Assembly: GCA_017994695.1 (NCBI GenBank)
Contig: JAGOKF010000012.1
Span: forward strand, 1 to 64,000
Origin: Myxococcota bacterium
Lineage (GTDB): Bacteria > Myxococcota_A > UBA9042 > DTJE01
DNA length: 64,000 nucleotides
Direction: 5' to 3'
Shown here: positions 25,535 through 33,810 of the stretch, piece after piece
Layout: every line of letters starts with the position of its first letter
How positions within the stretch are numbered: the first letter of the stretch is position 1
Notes under the pieces: generated by a model
The model's database searches: none
Seen by the model: only the letters and a program-made list of their open reading frames with translations
Told to the model about the DNA's origin: nothing
Position numbers and translations under genes: made by a program

Positions 25535-27394
25535 CTACTGGCAGACCCCGTCGGTGCAGGTCCCGCCGTCGCAGGGAGTCCCGTTTTCCACGTTCACCGG
25601 ATTGCAGAGCGCGTTCAGCGTCTTGCAGGGGCCCGGATCACGGCACTGCCCGAAGCAGCACTGGCTGGTCCCGCCGCCCTGGCACGAGGTCTGGTCCGCC
25701 TTCCAGTCGGTCACGCAGGTGCGGTCCCCGGACCGGCATCCCACGGTCTCACACGTGCCGACCTGCGATCGCCAATCGCAGGAGTCCCCGGCGGCACAGG
25801 GAACCCGGAAGGCCAGCCGCGTGTCCCACTTCGGGATGTTGCGGCCCGTGGCCGTCGGATCCACGTAGCCGACCCGCATCTCCTGCTGGGCGTTCGGATT
25901 CACCGGACCCTCGATCATCTTGATGCTGCCGCCGGTGGCCACCTGGGCGCCGGGCCAGAGGCGGTTGTTGGCCAGGTCCGCGACGTCCAGGGCCAGCACC
26001 CAGGCCCCGGCCATCACGCTTCGGAAACGCTGGGCAACCAGGGTGAGGGCGGTCAGGAGGTCCCCCTGGCTCTGCTCGACCCGGGAGAAGTCCCAGGAAT
26101 TCAGGAACAGGTAGTGGCCCCCGGTCCGGCAGGCGATCTCCTGCTGGCGGGCGTCCCGCTCCCGGTATCCCTGGGCCTGGAACTGGATGAAGGAGATGTG
26201 GACCGGGACGCGCTCGGGATCCAGCCAGTTCCCGGAGGAATCCTTCAGATCCTGCTCCAGGGTCGCCAGGAAGTCCTCGAAGGACACGTCGCTGCACGAG
26301 TCGTTCTGCTTGTACTCCCGGTAGGAACTGCCGGTCTTCTTCAGCAGGACCGGCTGGAAGTCCGGCGAGTCGGGATGGCAGGTGTCGGGGCCGTCGTTGA
26401 TCACCAGGATGTGGCGAACCCGGCTGTTGGTCGAGGTCTTCATGAACTCGTAGATGTCCTTCACCGCGGCCCACAGCGGCGTGCGGCCCCCGGGGCTCTG
26501 GACCAGCTTGCTGAAGGCCCGGCTCTCGGTGATGACGGTCCGGTTCGTCCCGAAGCAGTTCCTCCGCTTCTCCTCCTCCGTCGCGCCGTAGATGTCGTCG
26601 CAGACGATCGTCGGGCGAAGGCCCACCGCCTCGCCGTACTGGAAGACGCCCGCCCGGTCACCCGGGTTCAGGAGGCTGAAGAGGGAACGGACGGCCGACA
26701 CCCGCTGGCCGTCGGAATCGGAGGCGTGGTCCTTGAAGTTCTGGCTGTCCCAGGCGTTGGACTTGTCCTTCGCCTCCAGGCCGGTCTCGGGCTCCACGAA
26801 GCCCTTCATCGATCCCGACTGGTCGATCAGCACCGCCAGGGACAGGGCCTCCCGATCTGACGCCGCCGGGCGGTACTCCCCTTCGTAGTAGGACCGGTAG
26901 TCGATCTTCTGGGGTGTGGCGTTCCTGGGTCCCGCGAGGCCCTGGCACTGGGCCGTCGTCTTCAGGTCCTCGTCCGGGTAGGGCTCGAAGCACTCCAGGT
27001 CCACCTGGAACAGGGACTCCGTCACGGTGTTCCCCACCTCGACGACCGCCCGCTGATCCCGGCCCTTCTTCACCAGGTCCCCGGGGCGGATGGCGGTATC
27101 GTTGTCCTTTTCACTGGGGTCCGTCGCGGTGCCGACCTCGGTCCCGATCATCGCCACCGAGAACAGCAGCGCGTCCGTCCGGGCCCCGCCCCGGTCCTCC
27201 GGCGTGCACTGGCGCTGGTAGTTCCCCGATTCGCCGCGGTGCGCGGGGAAGACCGAGACGATCTCCAGCCGGTTGAACTGGAAGGTGCTCAGGACGGCGA
27301 TCCAGCGGTAGTTGCAAGCCGTGAGCGTCAGGATTGCCAGGGCGACCAGCCCCAGCACCGACCTGCCACCCGGACGTCCCAGAAGGCGCGACAT
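25535..27394 (-). CDS. vWA-domain surface lipoprotein with cysteine-rich tail
   Basis: A 619-residue lipoprotein (lipobox LTAC, Cys27). Residues about 185-440 form a von Willebrand factor A domain. The metal-binding MIDAS motif is D191-x-S193-x-S195 (DQSGS), with a downstream GRTPLW supplying the threonine and an INDGPDTC aspartate. The last 90 residues are cysteine-rich (CDWRSQVGTC, CCFGQC, NGTPCDGGTCTDGVC), typical of delta-proteobacterial surface proteins. In Myxococcus the vWA lipoprotein CglB is the gliding adhesin, so an adhesin or ligand-binding role here is a reasonable inference. It has a strong promoter (27457-27485), GGAG before ATG 27394, and a terminator-like hairpin after it. 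Confidence 0.87.
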   Translation of the reverse strand: MSRLLGRPGGRSVLGLVALAILTLTACNYRWIAVLSTFQFNRLEIVSVFPAHRGESGNYQRQCTPEDRGGARTDALLFSVAMIGTEVGTATDPSEKDNDTAIRPGDLVKKGRDQRAVVEVGNTVTESLFQVDLECFEPYPDEDLKTTAQCQGLAGPRNATPQKIDYRSYYEGEYRPAASDREALSLAVLIDQSGSMKGFVEPETGLEAKDKSNAWDSQNFKDHASDSDGQRVSAVRSLFSLLNPGDRAGVFQYGEAVGLRPTIVCDDIYGATEEEKRRNCFGTNRTVITESRAFSKLVQSPGGRTPLWAAVKDIYEFMKTSTNSRVRHILVINDGPDTCHPDSPDFQPVLLKKTGSSYREYKQNDSCSDVSFEDFLATLEQDLKDSSGNWLDPERVPVHISFIQFQAQGYRERDARQQEIACRTGGHYLFLNSWDFSRVEQSQGDLLTALTLVAQRFRSVMAGAWVLALDVADLANNRLWPGAQVATGGSIKMIEGPVNPNAQQEMRVGYVDPTATGRNIPKWDTRLAFRVPCAAGDSCDWRSQVGTCETVGCRSGDRTCVTDWKADQTSCQGGGTSQCCFGQCRDPGPCKTLNALCNPVNVENGTPCDGGTCTDGVCQ

Positions 27395-27456
27395 GGTTCA
27401 AACTCCGCCAAAAGAAGCACGAGGCGCTGTCCCTCGCCCCCGATTTGCGCGCGTAG

Positions 27457-27485
27457 TTTATCCCGGGCCGGAGCCGGGTTGTCAA
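27457..27485 (-). promoter_or_regulatory. Strong promoter upstream of the vWA lipoprotein
   Basis: Consensus -35 TTGACA (27485-27480), 17 bases, -10 GATAAA (27462-27457), in the 178-base gap after the beta-propeller lipoprotein gene. The leader is about 55 bases and ends with GGAG before the ATG. It is likely to drive the vWA gene and, by read-through, the TPR/barrel genes. Confidence 0.7.
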
Positions 27486-27572
27486 CGGCTTTTTCTGATG
27501 CCCCGATCGCCGAGCCTGCCCGCCCTTGAAGAGGGGTTCGTCGGCCCCGACGGGTGCCTCGAGGCAGGGGGT

Positions 27573-29783
27573 TCAGTACCAGGAAGCGGAGACCAGGTGC
27601 TTTTCCGAGTCCACCTGGTACACGGACCGGGTCGCGGCGTCGAGGACGAACAGGTACTTCCCGCCTGGAACGAAGTCCACGGGGGCTCCTCCCAGGGCCA
27701 GGGACTTCGGCTGGAACCCCGAGGTCACCTGGAAGGTCAGGCGCTGGTCCCTCCGGGGAGGGACCACCACCGGGCGGAAACGGGAATCGATGCGGCATCC
27801 GGGGACGACGTTCAGGGAGAAGGACGGGTTCTCGAAGCGCCGGAAAAGGAAGTTGTCCCCGATCCGGGCGTCCCCCAGGCGGACGGGGCATGCCTGGAGC
27901 ACCTCGGTTCCATCGGCGGGCATCGTGGTCAACGCCCGCCCGGTGAACCGGGCAGAGACGTCCCCCCGGGGGACGCACACGCCCCGGGAGGAGGTCCGGT
28001 TGTGCAGCAGGCCGCTCGTGGAACCGACGACCAGCCACTGGCGCGAGGCGCGAACCTCGTACCGGAGGGTCCTCCCATCGAGGCACCCGGGCGGAGGCAG
28101 CGGAAGAGAGGCGAACGCCGGCTCCAGAAGAAGCCGAGTGGCCTCCACCGCGACGATCCGGTACTCGAGGGCCTCCAGGGAGGCAAGGTCGCAGCCCCCA
28201 GCCGGGTCGGGCCGGATCACCAGGTGGTCCCCCGGGAAATCGCCCTCCCCTTCGCTGACTCCGAGTTCGCAGAAATCCTGGGAGGGGTCCTCGAAGACCC
28301 GCACCTCCCCTCCCTGGATTTCGCCTCGGAACGTCCCGCAGCCGGTCGCATGGGGCAGGACTCCCTCGTACACCACGTCCCAGGACTCCGAGAGTTCCTG
28401 GGACGGATCGTCGTGGAAGCGGATCCCGTAATAAATCGACCGGCCAGGTCGTTCCGGGTCCGACTGGATGTCCGACATCCCGAAGGAGGGCCATTCGGGC
28501 CGGCGGACGATCCCGAGGGGCTGGAGGTCCTCCCCCTCGATGGTCACCGGCATCGTGGCGACGCTTTCCACGTCCGTGGATGCGGGATCGATCCGGTGGA
28601 GGGCCTGGTCCGGCCTCTCCGGGTCCACCACCAGGCGCACCGCGAGGCCCGACTCCAGGATCGCGTAGGCCCGAAGCCCCTTCTCGGCGTCCTCGGCCCC
28701 GGGGTCCTCCGGTTCCGGAAGGGGGAAGAAGGCGACCCCTCGGACGGGGGCGCTCATGGGCAGGTAGCGAATCCCGAGACGTCCCAGCAGGTCGTTTCCG
28801 CTCCCCGGAACCAGAGGTTGGGAGGCCTGGACGTCGATGAGTTGCAGGTCCTCGGCCTGAAGGACCATCACGCCGTGGGGCGCCTCGAGGGGCAGGTAGA
28901 GGAAACGCCCGTCAGGACTCGGGGACGGAGCACCACCCAGGCGGAAGGCGCGGGTCCGGTCCCAGGGGGCGATGTCGCATCCAGGCAGGACCTCTCCTCT
29001 GGGGGAGTCGACGGCAACTCCCGGGACGGTTCGGACGCGCCCTGCCTCCATGTCGGAGGCTTCCAGGTCGATGCGCTCGACGACGTCCCGGTCATCCTCC
29101 CGCAATGCCGCGTACAGGATCTTCCCACCCGGGGCGATGGAGACGCCGAGGGGACGGGCGGACAGGGGTATCCTCCGGTGTTCGGGCAGCAGGGCGCCGT
29201 CGCGGGACAGACCGGAGACGGGAAGGAGGATCAGCGTCCAGGTCCCGTCGCAGGCGGAGGGGATGACCAGGGTCTCCTGCAGGGTCTTCCCGTCCATTCC
29301 CACGACCGGTCCGATCTCCATCCCGGCGGGATCGCAGGGAAGGGCCGCCCGGGGAAGGCGCATCCACGGGACGAGCAGCCGGGGTTCCACCCAGGCGATG
29401 GCAGGCCCGTTCCCGATGTCATCCCGGCGGATCGCGACGTACACGCGGTCCGAACCGGCTCCGGCACGGACCGAAACGCCGTCCCCGTCCAGGGCCACGG
29501 GAGTCCACCCCGGGATGAAGGGGTCGGCATCGAACCGATCGGTGCTCGATCCGTGGGCCACCACGAGTCCCCGGGCATCCCCGTCCAGTGCCCAGGAGGT
29601 CCATACCCCTTCCCGGTCCGCGCAATCCCCCAGGGCGATCGGTTCGCCACCCTGGGATGCGCAGGTGACCGCCAGGGACAGGGGCCTGCGAATCACCGGG
29701 ATGGAGGGGGCCGAGGTGCTGTCGCATCCGGCGGCGGGTACCAGAATCCACAGGAGTCCCGGAAGCCAGGCCAGGCGTCTCAT
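27573..29783 (-). CDS. Large lipoprotein, probable beta-propeller
   Basis: A 736-residue lipoprotein (lipobox AAGC, Cys20). The first 400 residues have repeated short strands separated by turns, with propeller-like phrases (RPLGVSIAPGGKILYAAL, SPSPDGRFLYLPLEAP) typical of YncE/NHL-like beta-propellers. The second half has scattered cysteines and could be a beta-sandwich. The C-terminus repeats the propeller phrase VDFVPGGKYLFVLDAATRSV. No catalytic motif is seen. The gene overlaps the preceding propeller lipoprotein gene by four bases (ATGA). Both may form a surface or periplasmic binding complex (inference). The following vWA gene has its own promoter. Confidence 0.78.
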   Translation of the reverse strand: MRRLAWLPGLLWILVPAAGCDSTSAPSIPVIRRPLSLAVTCASQGGEPIALGDCADREGVWTSWALDGDARGLVVAHGSSTDRFDADPFIPGWTPVALDGDGVSVRAGAGSDRVYVAIRRDDIGNGPAIAWVEPRLLVPWMRLPRAALPCDPAGMEIGPVVGMDGKTLQETLVIPSACDGTWTLILLPVSGLSRDGALLPEHRRIPLSARPLGVSIAPGGKILYAALREDDRDVVERIDLEASDMEAGRVRTVPGVAVDSPRGEVLPGCDIAPWDRTRAFRLGGAPSPSPDGRFLYLPLEAPHGVMVLQAEDLQLIDVQASQPLVPGSGNDLLGRLGIRYLPMSAPVRGVAFFPLPEPEDPGAEDAEKGLRAYAILESGLAVRLVVDPERPDQALHRIDPASTDVESVATMPVTIEGEDLQPLGIVRRPEWPSFGMSDIQSDPERPGRSIYYGIRFHDDPSQELSESWDVVYEGVLPHATGCGTFRGEIQGGEVRVFEDPSQDFCELGVSEGEGDFPGDHLVIRPDPAGGCDLASLEALEYRIVAVEATRLLLEPAFASLPLPPPGCLDGRTLRYEVRASRQWLVVGSTSGLLHNRTSSRGVCVPRGDVSARFTGRALTTMPADGTEVLQACPVRLGDARIGDNFLFRRFENPSFSLNVVPGCRIDSRFRPVVVPPRRDQRLTFQVTSGFQPKSLALGGAPVDFVPGGKYLFVLDAATRSVYQVDSEKHLVSASWY

Positions 29784-31003
29784 GGAATCCTCGCGATCTC
29801 GTGGGCCCGGTCCGGCTCCCCCGGGTTCAGGTCCAGGACGCTGACGTCCTGGGACTCGAAGTTCGTGATCAGGGCTCGATCCCCCGCAATGGCGATTCCG
29901 TAGGGACCTTCTCCCACGGCCACCCGTGCCAGCACCGTTTCCTCCTCCGGGTCGACGCCGTACACGGAGTCGCCCGCGAAGTCGGTCACCCAGACCGTCT
30001 CCCGGCCGTCCGATCGCCGGTGAACGGCCACCTGTCCCGGGGATCCCGACAGGGGAACCAGGCGCCCCATCGCCAGGAGCCCCTCCCGGTCCAGTTCCAG
30101 GACCAGCAGCGCAGCCGGCGACCTCCAGGACACGTAGAGCCGCCTCCCGTCCCCGGAGGGCGCGATGCCGCGGCCGTAGTCCCCCGACGCTGCGATCGTC
30201 GGGACCGTCCAGGGCATCCGCGGGGACAGGCGGAACGCCCCGTCCTCCCGGGTGACCACGGCGCTGTGGATCGCATTGCGGTTCCGGGTGGTGCCGTACA
30301 CGGCTCTTCTTCCGTCGCCCAGGGAGACTTCCACCAGGGAATGGAGCCCCGGGTCCCAGAGGAGGTGACCCTGGACCACCGGCAAGCCCTCGTCGGGGAC
30401 GTCCAGGACCATCACGACCCCGTCCTGGAGGCTGCCGACGTAGAGGGGACGATGCCGTTGCTCCGCTCCCTGGTCATCCTCCTCGATCACCGGGGATCCC
30501 AGAGCCAGGGCAAAGGGATCCCGGTTGTCCAGCGCGTCTCCTTCCTCGTCCCGGATGGTCCCCTGGAGAACCAGGGCGTCGTCTTCCAGGCAGACCGCCT
30601 GCCCGGAGGATTTCCCGGCCAGTTCGCAGGCCAGGGCCGGGCGCCGGTCCTCCCCCTCCCGCCCGATGCCGAACCAGGCCAGGGCGTCCCCGTCCCGCAG
30701 CGACAGGTACCCGCGGGTCGATCCGTCGGGCCTCCGATCCAGCACCAGGTCCCCCCCGAAGGACCCGACCTGGAGAATGGCATCGGAAAGGACCTCCGGC
30801 GGATCGAGGCGGACGGGCGTGACCCATCCCCGCTGCCAGAAACTGTCGAAATTGGTGGACACCACGTAGGCGAAGTCCCCGTCGGGATCGGCCACCACCG
30901 CGGTGGGGAACGAGAAGCGGGCCCCGTCGGGGACCTCCCCCCGGACGTTGTTGCAGGCCGCGAGGCCCAGCAGCAGGAACCATCGGAGGGGGATCCCCTT
31001 CAT
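29780..31003 (-). CDS. Lipoprotein beta-propeller (YncE/NHL-like)
   Basis: A 407-residue lipoprotein (LLGLAAC, Cys17 from the chosen start). Repeats of the propeller type run the full length: FPTAVVADPDGDFAYVVST, RGIAPSGDGRRLYVSWRS, PYGIAIAGDRALITNFES. Such six- or seven-bladed propellers bind ligands or proteins rather than catalyse. The start is taken as ATG 31003 with GAGG five bases upstream; a GTG two codons earlier (31009) is possible. The stop overlaps the next lipoprotein start. It lies 51 bases downstream of ppdK on the same strand, so transcription may continue from the glyQS-ppdK operon unless a terminator is hidden in that gap, where I see none. Confidence 0.8.
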   Translation of the reverse strand: MKGIPLRWFLLLGLAACNNVRGEVPDGARFSFPTAVVADPDGDFAYVVSTNFDSFWQRGWVTPVRLDPPEVLSDAILQVGSFGGDLVLDRRPDGSTRGYLSLRDGDALAWFGIGREGEDRRPALACELAGKSSGQAVCLEDDALVLQGTIRDEEGDALDNRDPFALALGSPVIEEDDQGAEQRHRPLYVGSLQDGVVMVLDVPDEGLPVVQGHLLWDPGLHSLVEVSLGDGRRAVYGTTRNRNAIHSAVVTREDGAFRLSPRMPWTVPTIAASGDYGRGIAPSGDGRRLYVSWRSPAALLVLELDREGLLAMGRLVPLSGSPGQVAVHRRSDGRETVWVTDFAGDSVYGVDPEEETVLARVAVGEGPYGIAIAGDRALITNFESQDVSVLDLNPGEPDRAHEIARIP

Positions 31004-31054
31004 GATCACCTCTCGAGCGGCCGGAGAGGATGTCCCGCGGGCAGGGATATCGTC

Positions 31055-33805
31055 CTAGGCATTGGGCAATTCTGCAAGGGCCGCCTGGGCCGCCGCGACC
31101 CGGGCGACGGGAACCCGGTAGGGGCTGCACGACACGTAGTTCAGACCGATGCGATGGCACTTGTAGATCGAGTGCGGCTCGCCCCCGTGCTCCCCGCAGA
31201 TCCCCAGCTTGATGTTCGGCCGGGTCTTCCGGCCACGCTCCACGGCCAGGCGGACCAGTTCGGCGATGCCGTCATCCAGGCTCACGAAGGGATCCACCTT
31301 CAGGATCCCCTTCTCGTTCGACAGGTAGATCGGCATGAACTTGCCGTAGTCGTCCCGGCTCATGCCGAAGCCCATCTGGGTCAGGTCGTTGGTGCCAAAA
31401 CTGAAGAACTCGGCCGACTCGGCGATCTGGTCGGCCATCACGGCCGCCCGGGGAACCTCGATCATCGTGCCCACCAGGTAGTCCACCCGGATCCCCTTCT
31501 CGGCGAAGACCTTTTCCGCGGTCTCCCGGACGATCCGCTCCTGGTTCTTCAGTTCGTTCAGGTGGCCGACCAGGGGGATCATGATCTCGGGGTGGACGTC
31601 CTTCCCTTCCTTGCGGACGTCGCAGGCCGCCTCGAGGATGGCCCGGGCCTGCATCTCCGTGATCTCCGGGTAGGTGATGCCCAGCCGGCACCCCCGGTGA
31701 CCCAGCATCGGGTTGAACTCGTGGAGTTCCTCGACCCGCCGCTGGATCCGCTCCATCGAGATGCCGGTCTTCTGGCTGAATTCCCGCTGCTTCTCCTCCC
31801 CCTGGGGCAGGAACTCGTGGAGCGGCGGATCCAGGGTCCGGATCGTGACGGGGCGTCCCTCCATGGCGAGGAAGATTCCGTGGAAGTCCGACCGCTGCAG
31901 AGGGAGCAGTTCGTCGAGGGCCCGCCGCCGCTCCTCCTCGGTCTCGGCCATGATCATCTTCCGCATCGAGGTGATCCGGTCCCCCTCGAAGAACATGTGC
32001 TCGGTCCGGCAGAGGCCGATGCCCTCGGCCCCGAAAGACACGGCCAGGGCCGCTTCGACGGGGCTGTCGGCGTTGGTGCGCACCCCCAGGCGACGGTACT
32101 TGTCCGCCAGGGCCATCAGCCGGGCGAATCGCTGGTAGTCGGGGGCGTCTTCGGGTCGAAGGGTGCGGTCCTTCAGCACCTGGAGGACCTCCGACGGAGC
32201 CGTCTCGATGGCTCCCAGGAAGACGTCCCCGGTGCTCCCGTCCAGGGAGATCCAGTCTCCCTCCTTCACGACGTGGCTGCCGATGCGCATCTGGCGGGCG
32301 CCGTAGTCCACCTCGATCGCGCTGCATCCCGCCACGCAGACCTTGCCCCGCTGCCGGGCCACCAGGGCCGCGTGGGAGGTCATGCCGCCCCGGGCCGTCA
32401 GGATCCCCTCGGCCTTCTCCATCCCCTTGATGTCCTCGGGGGAGGTCTCGATGCGCACCAGGATCGTCTTTCCCGGGACCTTCTTCCCGTGGGAGTCGGT
32501 GGTGGCCCACTCGCTGCGCCGGGCGTCCATCTCGTCGCTGAAGAAGACGACCCGACCCGAGGCGGCGCCCGGACCGGCGTTCAGGCCCTTCGCCACCAGC
32601 CTCCCTTCCTGGACCGCCCGCTTCCGGGCCTCCCGGTGGAAGATGGGCCGGAGCAGGTAGGTCACCCCGTCGGCCTCCACGTGCTCCAGCACCTTCCTCT
32701 CGGTGGTGAGGCCCTCGTCCAGCATCTCGATGCCGATGCGGATCGCCGCCAGGGGAGTGGACTTCCCGTCACGGCACTGGAGGAAGTAGAGGTGCTTCCG
32801 CTCAATCGTGAACTCCAGGTCCTGCATCCAGCCGTAGTGGCGCTCCAGGACGGCCTTGGTGGCCACGAGGTCCCGGTATGCCTCCGGCAGGATTCCTTCG
32901 AGTTCGGCGACCTTGTTGGGGGTTCGGATGCCCGCGACCACGTCCTCTCCCTGGGCGTTCATCAGGAACTCGCCCGTGAAGACGTTCTCCCCGGTGCCGG
33001 GGTCCCGGGTGAAGCAGACGCCCGTCCCGGAGTCCTCCCCCATGTTCCCGAAGACCATCGTCTGGACGTTCACCGCGGTTCCCCAGTCCTCCGGGATCCG
33101 GTAGATCCGCCGGTACTCGATGGCCCGGTCGTTCATCCACGACGCGAAGACGGCGTCAATGGCCAGCACCAGCTGCTGCCAGGGGTCGGTGGGGAACGGC
33201 TTCCCCGTCGCCTTCGCGACGTACTCCTTCTCCCGCCGGACGACCTCCTCCAGTTCCGACTCGCCCAATTCCGTGTCCAGGCGCTTTCCGGCCTGCTTCT
33301 TCACGTCCTCGAGGATCGTCTCGAACGGGTCATGCTCGCCCTTGCCCGCCTTCAGGCCCAGCACCACGTCCCCGAACATCTTGATGAAGCGCCGGTACGA
33401 GTCCAGCGCGAAGCGCCGGTTGCCCGTCAGGCGTCCCAGCCCCTCCAGGGTCTCGTCGTTCAGGCCGAGGTTCAGCACCGTGTCCATCATGCCGGGCATC
33501 GAGGTCCGGGCACCCGACCGGACGGACACCAGCAGGGGGTTGTCGGCCCTGCCCAGCCCCTTCCCGGTGACCTCCTCGAGCCAAGCGACGGCCGACCGGA
33601 CCTGTTCCTCCAGGCCCTCCGGCCAGGACTTGTGCTGCATCGAGTGAACGCAGGCCTCGGTGGTGATGGTGAAGCCCGGAGGAACCGGCAGCCCGAGGCG
33701 GCACATCTCGTGGAGATTCGCCCCCTTGCCGCCCAGCAGGTTCTTCTGGTCCTTGTCGCCTTCCGCCAGGGCCTTCGAGAAACGGTACAGGTACTTCGTC
33801 GCCAT
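31055..33805 (-). CDS. ppdK: Pyruvate, phosphate dikinase
   Basis: Interconverts pyruvate + ATP + Pi with PEP + AMP + PPi. The 916-residue protein contains all three parts: the N-terminal ATP-grasp domain (GGKGANLHEM at 25-34, SVRSGARTSMPGMMDT at 94-109), the swivelling phosphohistidine domain (GGMTSHAA with His478), and the C-terminal PEP/pyruvate barrel with active-site Cys893 in SCSPYRVPVAR. The ATG at 33805 is preceded by AGGTAGGA. It begins five bases after glyS, so it belongs to the glyQ-glyS-ppdK operon, an order I recall from other delta-proteobacteria. It can serve gluconeogenesis or PPi-dependent glycolysis. Confidence 0.97.
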   Translation of the reverse strand: MATKYLYRFSKALAEGDKDQKNLLGGKGANLHEMCRLGLPVPPGFTITTEACVHSMQHKSWPEGLEEQVRSAVAWLEEVTGKGLGRADNPLLVSVRSGARTSMPGMMDTVLNLGLNDETLEGLGRLTGNRRFALDSYRRFIKMFGDVVLGLKAGKGEHDPFETILEDVKKQAGKRLDTELGESELEEVVRREKEYVAKATGKPFPTDPWQQLVLAIDAVFASWMNDRAIEYRRIYRIPEDWGTAVNVQTMVFGNMGEDSGTGVCFTRDPGTGENVFTGEFLMNAQGEDVVAGIRTPNKVAELEGILPEAYRDLVATKAVLERHYGWMQDLEFTIERKHLYFLQCRDGKSTPLAAIRIGIEMLDEGLTTERKVLEHVEADGVTYLLRPIFHREARKRAVQEGRLVAKGLNAGPGAASGRVVFFSDEMDARRSEWATTDSHGKKVPGKTILVRIETSPEDIKGMEKAEGILTARGGMTSHAALVARQRGKVCVAGCSAIEVDYGARQMRIGSHVVKEGDWISLDGSTGDVFLGAIETAPSEVLQVLKDRTLRPEDAPDYQRFARLMALADKYRRLGVRTNADSPVEAALAVSFGAEGIGLCRTEHMFFEGDRITSMRKMIMAETEEERRRALDELLPLQRSDFHGIFLAMEGRPVTIRTLDPPLHEFLPQGEEKQREFSQKTGISMERIQRRVEELHEFNPMLGHRGCRLGITYPEITEMQARAILEAACDVRKEGKDVHPEIMIPLVGHLNELKNQERIVRETAEKVFAEKGIRVDYLVGTMIEVPRAAVMADQIAESAEFFSFGTNDLTQMGFGMSRDDYGKFMPIYLSNEKGILKVDPFVSLDDGIAELVRLAVERGRKTRPNIKLGICGEHGGEPHSIYKCHRIGLNYVSCSPYRVPVARVAAAQAALAELPNA

Positions 33806-33810
33806 CTTTC

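Noticed and set aside
27312-29903. An 863-codon plus-strand frame
   Set aside because: Shadow of the 736-residue lipoprotein, which has a lipobox and propeller phrases.
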